Source: Polyrhizophydium stewartii
Lineage: Eukaryota > Chytridiomycota > Chytridiomycetes > Rhizophydiales
NCBI GenBank assembly: GCA_027604665.1
Contig: JADGIZ010000095.1
Span: 1-24,317, forward strand
DNA: 24,317 nt
Reading direction: 5' to 3'
The translations under genes were made by a program, and so were the position numbers. The notes under the pieces were generated by a model. It searched no databases and was not told where the DNA came from. It worked only from the letters and a program-made list of their open reading frames with translations. Of the stretch, positions 1-8,914 are shown in pieces; the first letter of the stretch is position 1, and the number at the start of each line of letters is the position of its first letter.

Positions 1-2682
1 CGCCCGGCCCGCCGCCCACGTCCGCCGCCCAGCCCGACCTGCAGCACGACCCGCTGCAGTTCGACGACTTCTTCTCTCTCAAATACGAGCGCCTGCTCAC
101 CAGCGGCTCGGAGATGCTGTGCAAGGACTTTTGCCTGTTCACACTCAACAAGCGCCATGTGAGCACGGCTCATCACATGCGCTCGCCTCCTCGACCCCGC
201 CGCGCGCGCTCACGCGGGTCCCGCTGCTCCGCCAGATGATCCTTGCCTCGGCAGTCCCGTCGGGCTCGAGCGGGCGCGAGGGTCGCAGATTCCCCCATTC
301 GCTCTCGTGCATCAAGAGCCTCGACAATATCACCTTCTGGGTCATCGACATCGAGACAGGCGATGTAGGCTCCCGGCCAGATGCATCCCGTACTTGCATG
401 CGTGCCGTCTTACTCTCGTTTACTTGCTTGCTCGTCCACGTACATGCAGGTGTGCGACAAGAAGGTCTTCAAGAACGACTACATCTATCTCACGCACCAT
501 GCTGGCGTCCATCTGTACGAGGACCTGCTGGGCATCACCTCGGTTCAGAACCAGTGCATCCACGTGCTGCACATCAAGGTTGGCCAAAGGCTCCCACTGC
601 GTTGCTCGCCCGACTTGCGCTGACCGGTTGTCGTGGCAACCCATAGGACTCGGGCCAGCTGGTGCACGTGAGCACAATCGGATACTACGTGCACGAGGAC
701 GATGCGCTGGTGCTCTCGGCGCAGCGCGAGGCTGAGGAGCGCTTCCAGCAGCAGATGCGCGCGCTCGAGGAAGAGTACGGCGACTGGACGATGCCCCAAC
801 TCGGCCTGCCTGGCGCATCCGCTCTCGGCGCCACGGCGCCGGGTGACCCCGACGATTTGGACGCCGCTGCAGCCCACGAAGCCATCCGCCTGGCGCGGTT
901 GCGCATCCTCCTCGGCGCCTCAGCAAATCGAGGCCAACGCTCGCTGTTTGGCTTGCCTCTGCCACTCGCGCACCATCTGGGCGGGGCCGGCGACGACTCC
1001 CCAAACGCCCCACGCGGTGGACCGAGCTACTCGACGTTGCAGCAGCGGCACATGTCCCCATTGCCGCGGACACAGCGCCACGGCGTGATGCATCCGGTCG
1101 CTCTTGCGACCGGCCATCCTTTGATCCCCGCAGATCGACTCGCAGAGTCCGCGACCCACCAAGTGCCTCATCGCACGCTGAGCCGCCCAATCCGACGGGC
1201 CATATCGCGTGCATTGCAGGCACAGTCCTCGGCGCTGCCCAACCCGTCTCTTGCTGGCGGTGCACTGCACCTCAACCTGCACCTTGGGAACGCGGCAGGC
1301 GTCAGTCTTCACCCGTCCGACGCTGCCCCGTTCGCGACGACTGGAGCGGCCATCTTCCCGCCAGGGCTTGGCTTCACGCACCATGCAGCAGGCGGCGCGA
1401 TCAACGCAGGCCAGCCGGATCACAACGGCCCTCCGCACCAGAGCAGCACGCTTCTCGCGTTTCTCATGCAGCCCACATCGGAAGGAGGACTCGGCTGGCC
1501 GGATCAGTCTGCCCCTGCCACCGCCCTGGACACCGCGTCGTCGATCCCGGACGAGCGCCAGGCACCCATGAGCGGCATCAAGCACCGCGTCCTCGCGTAT
1601 CTGTACCGCCGCGCGGTGACAAGCACCAATCCAGGGTGGGAGCGTGCCGCAGTTGCTGCCTCTGCTCAACCCGGTGGACTGATGCTGGTTTGAATATCGT
1701 GTGTCGCAGCGCCATGAGCCGATTCCACCTTGTCTACCCGCATATTTCGTCCCTGGTCATGTGGCGGATGCAATTCCTGGACCGCCGCCACATCCTCATC
1801 AAGCTGGGCTCCATTGACAATGTCACCGGCACGGTGCGTCTGAGCGCAATGCTCGCTTAGCCCCCATCCGTTTCCCGCGGCCATACGCTTGCTGACGCGA
1901 TGTTGCCGCTGACCGTCCCATTGATTTCCCAGACACCCGAGCCGTCGACGGGATACACGTCCTTCTTTGCCATATACTCGCTCGATACAACGCAGGTCCT
2001 GGGCGTCTTCGAAAACAACTCGCAGGAGCTCTTTGAGATGTTCGAGAAATGGGACTGCTTCCGCGGCACGGCCTACAATAACCCGATCCAGCTCGCGACC
2101 CGTCCGAGCAACAACGAATATGCCCGCGAGCTTGTGCGCCGGCACATGTACACAGTGCGCAAGGCTCGCAACGGAGGGTGAGCAGGCCGCGGTTTTTGCC
2201 CGAGACAAACCTGGTCAACGCGCTCATACGGCTCTAATTGCCGCCCTCAGCTTCAGCCAGGCCATCAAGCGCGTGCTGTCGTCCCTCCCGATCAACGCGC
2301 AGTCCTTTTCCGACTCGGCTTACTTTGACAACAGTCTGTTCTCGTACGACGACAAGGCGCTCAACAGCTGCGATCGACTGCGACCAGGCCTCGAGTTTCC
2401 ATGCAAGTTTTACAGCCGCCACAATGCGCGGTACAAATTCAAGCTGGAGACCAATACCAAACCCGGCGGCCATCCCCGAAACCAAAAGTAGGCCGCGACC
2501 GCTGCAGCGTCCGCGCTCGTGCCGTCTCGCGTATGCTGCTGCTGACCATGCCACCGGGCGCGGCATCGGCGTGCAGGAGCTTTGTGCTGTACGTGTTTCA
2601 CCCAACCGACCCGTTTGTCCTCACGTCGCTGCAGCACCAGGGAACCGTCCAATCGATGAATGTTCACTACGCTGAGACATGA
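1..2682 (+). CDS. DET1: DET1 (de-etiolated 1) homologue, 5'-truncated by window edge
   Basis: Visible exons: 3-158, 236-364, 450-578, 647-1635, 1710-1833, 1933-2177, 2251-2487, 2577-2682, together 704 residues in one frame to the TGA; the N-terminus lies outside the window. In animals and plants DET1 works with DDB1-CUL4 ubiquitin ligase assemblies (with COP1 in animals, COP10 in plants). Family landmarks appear in the right order and spacing: LCKDFCLFTLNKRH, FWVIDIETGD, VFKNDYIYLTHHAGVHLYED, VSTIGYYVHEDD, GIKHRVLAYLYRRA, MWRMQFLD, VFENNSQELFEMFE, INAQSFSDSAYFDNSLFSYD and the C-terminal FVLYVFHPTDPF. Donor 1636 was chosen because it gives exactly the family spacing between the RRA and MWRMQ motifs. 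Exon 4 carries about 275 extra Ala/His/Pro/Gly-rich residues (visible residues ~170-445) absent from the animal protein, so the visible part alone exceeds the whole animal protein (about 550). Family assignment is firm; exon edges are inferred. Confidence 0.9.
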
Positions 2683-2716
2683 TGCGATGCGGCCCAACCA
2701 GCCCACCCTGCAGCTC

Positions 2717-2722
2717 AATAAA
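2717..2722 (+). terminator. AATAAA polyadenylation signal of DET1 homologue
   Basis: A canonical AATAAA hexamer starts 35 nt after the DET1 stop codon and before the convergent neighbour's stop. It is the only such hexamer between the two genes on this strand. Use as a poly(A) signal is inferred from position. Confidence 0.6.
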
Positions 2723-2787
2723 GTACTACGATGTGCACAACCGGCGGTGGCCTGTGCCTGGGTATGTGCGCCTTCGTGGCAGCCGAG

Positions 2788-2793
2788 TTTATT
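2788..2793 (-). terminator. AATAAA polyadenylation signal of the 2818-5346 gene
   Basis: The plus strand reads TTTATT here, i.e. AATAAA on the minus strand, 25 nt downstream of the minus-strand stop at 2818. Together with the plus-strand signal at 2717 it suggests the two convergent transcripts end within, or slightly across, the same ~135 bp. Confidence 0.6.
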
Positions 2794-2817
2794 GCCACCC
2801 CCCCCCTGGAACGACGC

Positions 2818-5346
2818 TCAGAACCCAAAGCTGCCCATGATGTTGAGCAGGTCGCTCTTGAACTCGGTGCCCAGGTCCACGGGGTCGTCCTTGGGAAGCA
2901 CTGCATTCGAGCTAACTGCAGGTTCGGTTCGCTTCTTGGGCAGATCGTCCGCTGCAGCCTTGGCAGCATTCAGAGACGGTGCGGGTTTCTTTGGCAGATC
3001 GGGGATGCGTGCCGTCGTATCTGCTACCGGAACGACAGATGTCGGTGCTTGTGCTGGTGCTGGTGCTGGCGCCGACGCTGGAGCTGAAGTTTGCGCAGGA
3101 CTGGGTGTAGATGACGGCGCGGCTGTGGTGGTCTGGGAAGCCAATGACGCCGCCGTCGAGTGCTGGTGCGCAAAAGGAAGCTTGCTATTGCCGGAACTCG
3201 TCGTCGACGCGGATGTTCCGGAAAGAGAGGCAGGCTTTCGGGCAACGGTTGGCTTGGCCGGCGCTGCTTTGTCCGAAAGAGATGGAGTGTGCTGTTCGCG
3301 GGCCACGATTGAAGGCTGGGAGGTTGGGAGTTGCGACGGGCTTGCCACTTGGCTGTCGGCGGTCGTGCTGGCAGGTCTTGCTTCCTGCTGTTTCGCCGTC
3401 TCGTCTGTATCAACAGGTGCCAAAGATGAATCGACAGGCTGGATTGGCGCAGGTGTTTGATCGGGCGGCTGCTTCGGTAGTACTGCAACGCTCTGCTGTT
3501 CAACGCCAAGCTTCTGCATGATTGCAGTCGACAGCGTCTGCGAGAGCAGTCGGAGTCAGCCCAATGCACACATCCGGCCGAATCGCACGCTCGCAAACCT
3601 TGATTTCCTTCCAGACCTGACCCGCAGACGATGCGCCCTCAGGCGCTTGCTCTCCAGGCGTACCACTCGAGGCTTTGTCCGGACCAGTGCTCTCTGCGGG
3701 CGTTGCGTCTGTCTGTGGCTGCTCGCCTGTCTGCGCCACAGAAGAATGAGGGTCCGGCGAGGGCGAGCTCTTGAGGCTCGTGACTGCAGTCAGAGTCAAT
3801 AACGAGTTTTGCTTTCCCACATGTGCACGCACCAGCGTCGGCGGCCTCACGGGGTGTACGACTCACCAGGTTGATGTCCGAGTTGCCGCAACTGCGACTC
3901 GAGCGCAATCTTGTCCTTACGCAGCGTCTCGATCTCGCTCTGCAACGACATGACGCGAATCTGCCACTCGGTGGTGCTGAGGCTCGATGCCGGTCGCGAT
4001 GCCGGGGCCAAGGATGGCTCTGGCTGCTGCTGCGGCGTCTTCAACGATCCCGCAGACGATGATCCTGCTCCGAGAGATGACTGCGCCGAGTGGGGCGGCG
4101 GGGGTGGCGGTTTGGCCTTGCTGGCTGCACCTGCGGGCAGCTGTGCTGCGCTCGTGAGCAGCGGCGACCTCGATGTGCGACCTGACGATACAGTCGCTGC
4201 TCGCTCGGGTTGGAGTTGCTGCTGATGCTGGGACGCCGGAGACGGCGGTGACTGCCGGGCTAAATAGGGCGACGGAGGCTGTGCGTGTGCCTCATCGGTC
4301 TGCTGCTGCAGATCCTTTCCAACGACCGACTTTTGGATAAGCCGCTCCCGCGCCGTGCGCTGCATCTCCTGCTCAACCATGGTGGGACAGAGTAAGCCAA
4401 AGTTGCTTGGGTCGCGGTTCTCAACCTCGCACAACGGCCCGGTTTCTGAATCGAGATGGCCTCGCCAGCCAGATTCACCTCACCCGCAGCGTGAGCGATC
4501 TCTTGAGCATGCCGGAATGATGCTCGGGGCTTGCGGCTGCAAACGCAGGCTCTCTGCTGCAACGTCAGCACGTCGTAGGCATGGCGAGATGTGTGCGCCA
4601 AAGTCAGGGCAAGGACTAACTCTCGTGCGAGCAGCGAGGCCTTTGCTGCTACTGCGGCTTGCTCGCCTGCTGCGTTGTCCTGCAGACCGATGCGATGCAG
4701 CGTGAGCATGTCAACGCCGATGGCCACGCGGGGCGGAGAGACGCACCAGATGGAGCTTGCGCAAGAACGGGATGCTGACTCCGATGGTGGCAACGCCGCT
4801 CTTCGTTGTGCCCGACGAAGACGCTGCCGGAGCTGGCTCGGACTGGCCGCGGATGGCAGCGCGGTCGCTCAATGGCCGGCGCTCGTTCTGCGGCTGGTAC
4901 TGTTGGTGCTGCGCATGCTGCGACAGATGCGAGTGCTGCTGGTGCGGCTGGGTGGCTTGGTTGTCGCGCGAGACGGGCTTGCGGACCACGCTGGTGCTGA
5001 TGCGGTGCGCCGGCGCGCCAGGCAGGGGTGCCGACGAGTGTTTCCCGGCACTCTGTGGCGTCCTGCCTGTGCCAACCGCCGCCGGCTCGCGCTCGAGGCC
5101 GTCCTCGCCGCTTGGCGGAGCACCGTCGTCGTGTTGTGAGTGCCACGCGCGGATGGGCGGCGGCGGAGCGAGATGGCCTGAGGGAGGCGACGCGGGCACG
5201 GCGTACGACGCAGGCGCAAGATGGTGGGCTGGGGGAGATGGCGGCCGCAAGCTGCTAGGGCGCTCGGCAGCCGCCTGCGGCGTCCGCTGCTCCGCGGCGG
5301 GGGGCTGCGCGGCGTATGCAACAGGCTTTCGTCTCGGTCTGTCCAT
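2818..5346 (-). CDS. Unrecognised, mostly disordered protein with short coiled coil (731 aa)
   Basis: Six exons on the minus strand: 5346-4747, 4679-4621, 4556-4484, 4425-3867, 3783-3599, 3537-2818. Four of the five introns are 61-83 nt with GTGCGT/GTTAGT/GTGAGT/GTTTGC donors and CAG acceptors; the fifth (4483-4426, 58 nt) has a GAG acceptor and is the least certain edge, since AGs at 4420 and 4369 also keep frame. I do not recognise the family. Residues 1-185 are Pro/Gln/Ser-rich; a non-repetitive patch ends exon 1 (TIGVSIPFLRKLHL); residues ~245-290 are Glu/Gln/Arg-rich; a heptad-like helix lies at ~397-428 (SLQSEIETLRKDKIALESQL); VWKEIKTLSTAIMQKLGVEQ (~487-506) crosses an exon joint in frame and looks structured; the rest is Pro/Ala/Ser/Thr-rich, ending in EFKSDLLNIMGSFGF. 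The short C-terminal patch and coiled coil suggest a scaffold or adaptor, which is inference. The ATG at 5346 faces SDA1 across a short divergent region. Confidence 0.62.
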
Positions 5347-5520
5347 TTCCGGTCTTGCGGGGTAACCCCAGATCCCGCCAAGGAGCCGCGGAGCATCGCC
5401 GCGCGCACGACGCCCGCACTGCATCGCACGGCGCCGACTGCATGCGACTTGGAATGCGCCGCCTCGGGGAGTGGCCCGCATCGCATGCGGGGCCGTGCAC
5501 GACAGCGACGCCGTCGCCTG
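5347..5520. promoter_or_regulatory. Short divergent promoter region (unknown gene / SDA1)
   Basis: These 174 bp separate the start codons of two divergently transcribed genes, so both promoters and 5' UTRs must fit here unless transcripts start inside the neighbouring gene. It is GC-rich with no TATA box seen. It contains an inverted repeat GGGGT-A-ACCCC at 5359-5369, close to the minus-strand gene's start. Promoter function is inferred from layout only. Confidence 0.45.
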
Positions 5521-8500
5521 ATGGCGCACTTTGCCCAGCGCAAATCAATGGTCAAGCGAGCGCGGGCCGAGGTGCTGGTCACGAACCTGCCGCAGTTGCA
5601 GAACAAGATCAAGAGGGACCCGCCGTCATACCGCGACGAGTTCCTGCAGCAGTGGCGGCACTTTGAGTCGACGCTGGCCATCTTCAACCTCAAGCCGCAG
5701 GGCTCGGCCATCTCGGAGGACTTTGCGGCGCAGATTATGTTCATCAGCCATGTGAGCGCCGCTGCGATGCCCGGGAGAGCGCTCGGCGATGCCCGCGGAC
5801 AGGCTGCATCGACAGCGCCGGCGTCTGTCTGGCCGCATCAGCGCGCGCGGCGCCCCCCGGCGGCCGCGCTGCGGCTTGGCGGCGAGGGGTGTCGCCGGCA
5901 GCCCGGCCAAAAAGAAAAAAAGAAAACGACACTGGCTCGCTGACACCAGCCAACCCACCGCCCGCAGGTCGCGCAGTGCTACCCCGCCGAGACAAAGGAG
6001 TTCCCCGAGAAGCTCATTGGTCTCCTGTCGAACCACTACCAGATCATGGCGCCCGAGGTGCGCAAGACCATGGTGCAGGCGCTGATCCTCATGCGCAACC
6101 GCGGCATGATCCAGCCCACAAGGCAAGGCCATTGCATCATCGTGGCTGCAGAGCCTGGCCGTCGCTGACGCATTCACCCCTGCCACTTCCCAGACTTCTC
6201 GGCCTGTTCTTCACCCTGTTCCGTTGCAAGGACAAGTCGCTGCGCGAGATGCTGCATTCGCACATTGTCAACGACATCAAGAGCTCCAACGCAAAATCCA
6301 AGAACAACGCCATGAACAAGACTCTCCAGAACTTTATGTATACGATGCTCAGCGACACCAACGAGGTTCGTGCGCGCTTGATTAGTGACGCGATGCGGCC
6401 TGCGCTGAATTTCGACCGGCGGTGCGCGATATAGACGGCCGCCAAAAAGTCGCTCGAGGTCATGATCGAGCTCTACCGCAAGAACATCTGGTGCGCGGCT
6501 CACCGATGAACTGCGCCTCGAGTGCACCATCGCTGACTGCGGAAAATTGTGCTGCTCAACCACGCAGGAACGATGCCAAGACCGTCAACGTGATCGCCGA
6601 TGCGTGCTTCTCGCCGATCCCAAAGATTGTGGCTGCGGCCGTGCACTTTTTCCTCGGCACAAACGAGAAGGAGGATGACTCGGACTCGGACGACGACCTG
6701 CCCGACATGTCGAGCCTGCGGCACGCAAACCGCATCAACAAGAAGAAGAAGTCGCGGGCGGCCATGCTCGACAAGGCCAAGGCCACTGTCAAGCGGGTGA
6801 GCGGCCGCTGGTCTTGCCGCCAAAGCACCGCCGGGCTGCACAACGCGGAGCTGACCAAGCCTGCGTCTTCACAGCGGGAGCGCAACAAGAACCGTGCCGA
6901 GCACTTCAACTTCTCGGCGCTGCATCTCATCAACGACCCGCAGGGTGGGACTGCTCGGCGCCGGCACACGCTCGCCCCGCTTGAAATGCTGACCCGTCCC
7001 TGCAGGCTTTGCCGAGAAGATGTTTGCGCGGCTGCGCCAGGCGTCCAAGAACAACATGTTTCGCTTCGACCTCCGCCTGTCGATGATCAGCCTCGTCTCG
7101 CGCCTGATCGGCGTGCACAAGCTGATCCTGCTGGGCTTCTACAGCTTCCTGATTCCCTATCTCAAGCCCCAGCAAAAGGATGTCACGCTGATCCTGGCGT
7201 ACGCTGCGCAAAGCTCCCACGAGCTCGTGCCGCCCGATGCAATCGAGGCGGTTGTGCGCGCCATCGCCGACAACTTTGTGTGGAGCAACTGTGCGTCCGA
7301 GGTCGCCACTGCCGGGTGCGTCGAAGCCTCGATATGAGCAACAAGTCCGAGTTTGGTAATTGAATGCTCATCTCTGCTGAATCGCCCGCTCTCTTTCCTC
7401 GCAGTCTCAACGGCCTGCGCGAAATCTGCGCTCGCTGCCCGCTGGCCATGCCCGAAGAGCTGCTCAAGAGCTTGCTCGAGGACTACAAGAACCACCGCGA
7501 AAAGGGACCCATGAACGCAGCACGGTCGTTGCTGGGTCTTTACCGCGACGTCAACCCGGAAATGCTCCGCAAGAAGGACAGGGTGCGTTGCCATTCTCTG
7601 CCCAGTTTGATGTCGCTGTTGCTGCTCTAATCCAACCCATAACGCGGACGTGTAGGGCAAGGCTGCGACCATCAACATCAAGAACTTCAAGGCTAAAACG
7701 TACGGCCAAGTCGACGTCATGGACTCCATTGATGGTCTCGAGGTTCTGGACGAGAACAGCGACGTTGAAATGGGCAGCGACGACGACGACGAGGCGCCTG
7801 AGCTCGTCTCCATCGGCGAGGACGATGGCGACGACGACTGGGAGGATGTTAGCGACGACGAGGAAGTCGAGGGCGAGGAGGACGAGTACGAGGTGGCTCT
7901 CCCCAACGACGGCGACGACGACGGTGAAGACGACGACGATGAAGACGGCGACGAAGACGACGAAGAGGAGATGCTTGAAGAGGTCGACGACGGAGAGGAC
8001 GACGAGGACGAGGATAAGGACGACGACGACGACGACAACGACGAAGACGACGACGACGACGAAGAGGGCGAGAATGAGGAGGACGTCAGCCAGGCCAAAA
8101 AGCGCAGGATTAATATTATGGCAGAGAAGGTGCGGCTTGGTTCGGGCTGAGCGTGCGCCGCGGGTGAATGCTCACACGATCGGCGCTAGATCCTGACGGA
8201 CGAGGACTTTGCACGCATCCGCGAACGACGCCTTGAGCGCGAGGCCGAGCGCCTGGCCGGCATCAAGGGCAAGCGCGCCGTTGCCGACGACTCGGACGAC
8301 TCTGACAACGACCCGGATGTTGTTGATGTGTCGCGCATCATGTCTGGCACACGCAAGAAGAACGACTATGAGGCGCGCCTCGAGTCGATCAAGGTGCGCA
8401 TGCGCTGGATCGCACGGATGCACTCCTGGTTTGCTGACGCACAGTGCCCTGAAGGCCGGTCGCGAGGGCCGCGAGTACGGCTCACGTAAGGGCAAGGAGG

Positions 8501-8725
8501 ACCGCTCGTCGTTGACCAACAAGGCAAGTTGCGATGGGGCTGTCGGTGGCCGTGTGAAGACGGCGGTGCTGACGCTTGCCGTGGGTGTAGATCAAATCAA
8601 AGCGCACCAAGGCATTCATGATGATGGTCCACAAGCGCGAGGTGCGCGGCAAGGCCCAACGCTCGCTCCGCGAGAAGCAGAAGGTGCTGCGGGCACACAT
8701 CAAGAAGCAGAAGATGCGCATCTGA
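5521..8725 (+). CDS. SDA1: SDA1 / SDAD1 60S ribosome biogenesis and nuclear export factor (760 aa)
   Basis: Twelve exons: 5521-5751, 5968-6122, 6194-6365, 6435-6490, 6568-6796, 6875-6944, 7006-7315, 7405-7582, 7656-8129, 8190-8393, 8455-8523, 8591-8725. The protein is an essential nuclear/nucleolar factor for pre-60S maturation and export in yeast. Motifs in family order: [39 protein letters not shown]-type segment, [83 protein letters not shown], a long Asp/Glu tract (~residues 490-610), and a Lys/Arg-rich end [19 protein letters not shown]. Length matches yeast Sda1 (767). Two introns need GC donors (6123, 8524), and the exon 11 acceptor is the second of two close AGs; both points are fixed by frame and homology. 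The start is the first ATG before the conserved N-terminal block. Confidence 0.96.
6123..6193 (+). other. GC-AG intron in SDA1 (intron 2)
   Basis: The exon reads ..CCCACAAG, then GCAAGG begins the intron; CAG at 6191-6193 ends it. Joining here gives [17 protein letters not shown], matching family spacing. The only nearby GT donor inserts residues unlike the family. The AAG|GCAAGG context is the usual strong context for GC donors. Confidence 0.82.
7775..8085 (+). repeat. GAC/GAG/GAA-rich low-complexity tract encoding the SDA1 acidic domain
   Basis: About 300 nt within exon 9 of SDA1 consist largely of Asp and Glu codons in one frame, with runs of up to six consecutive Asp codons. Acidic tracts in this position are typical of SDA1 and many ribosome assembly factors. 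Codon mixing (GAC, GAG, GAA, GAT) argues for selection on the amino acids rather than recent slippage. Confidence 0.8.
8524..8590 (+). other. GC-AG intron in SDA1 (intron 11)
   Basis: The donor is AACAAG|GCAAGT, the acceptor GTGTAG at 8590, with a CTGAC branch candidate upstream. The only nearby GT (8528) would shift the frame out of the conserved basic C-terminus, so the GC donor is required by frame. Confidence 0.85.
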
Positions 8726-8914
8726 TTGAGAATGAACGCGGCCCTGGGGGTGACTCGACCCCGACGCCTGCAGCGACACGGCCGTCTGGGCAGGCACCGC
8801 CGATGCTCGGCATCAAGTGCTGGCACTCCATTTCAAAGCAATGGTCAAGGGGGCAAGTTTGTTGCCCTCCAGGCCGCTGTTTGCTGCACGGCCGAAACCT
8901 TCCACAACAAAGAC
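8726..8914 (+). promoter_or_regulatory. Compact intergenic region between SDA1 and the API5 homologue
   Basis: 189 bp between the SDA1 stop and the chosen API5 start hold the SDA1 3' end and the API5 promoter. No AATAAA or TATA box was seen. An in-frame ATG at 8732 would extend API5 by 61 residues, but it is only 6 nt after the SDA1 stop and the added residues have no family match, so it was not used. Confidence 0.4.

Noticed and set aside
119..646. 175-residue plus-strand open frame at the window start
   Set aside because: Only 236-364 of it is DET1 exon 2; the rest crosses introns and reads exons 1 and 3 in the wrong frame.
3696..3961. Possible separate small genes opposite the unknown gene (plus strand)
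   Set aside because: Short open frames without conserved features; the minus strand has continuous spliced coding sequence with good intron signals.
7157..8098. 313-residue minus-strand open frame rich in Ser opposite SDA1
   Set aside because: Its Ser runs are the antisense of the GAC/GAG codons of the SDA1 acidic tract; no splice logic, start context or family support.
8732..8914. Upstream in-frame ATG of API5 adding 61 residues
   Set aside because: It lies 6 nt after the SDA1 stop, and the added residues lack similarity to the family, whose N-terminus matches a start at 8915.
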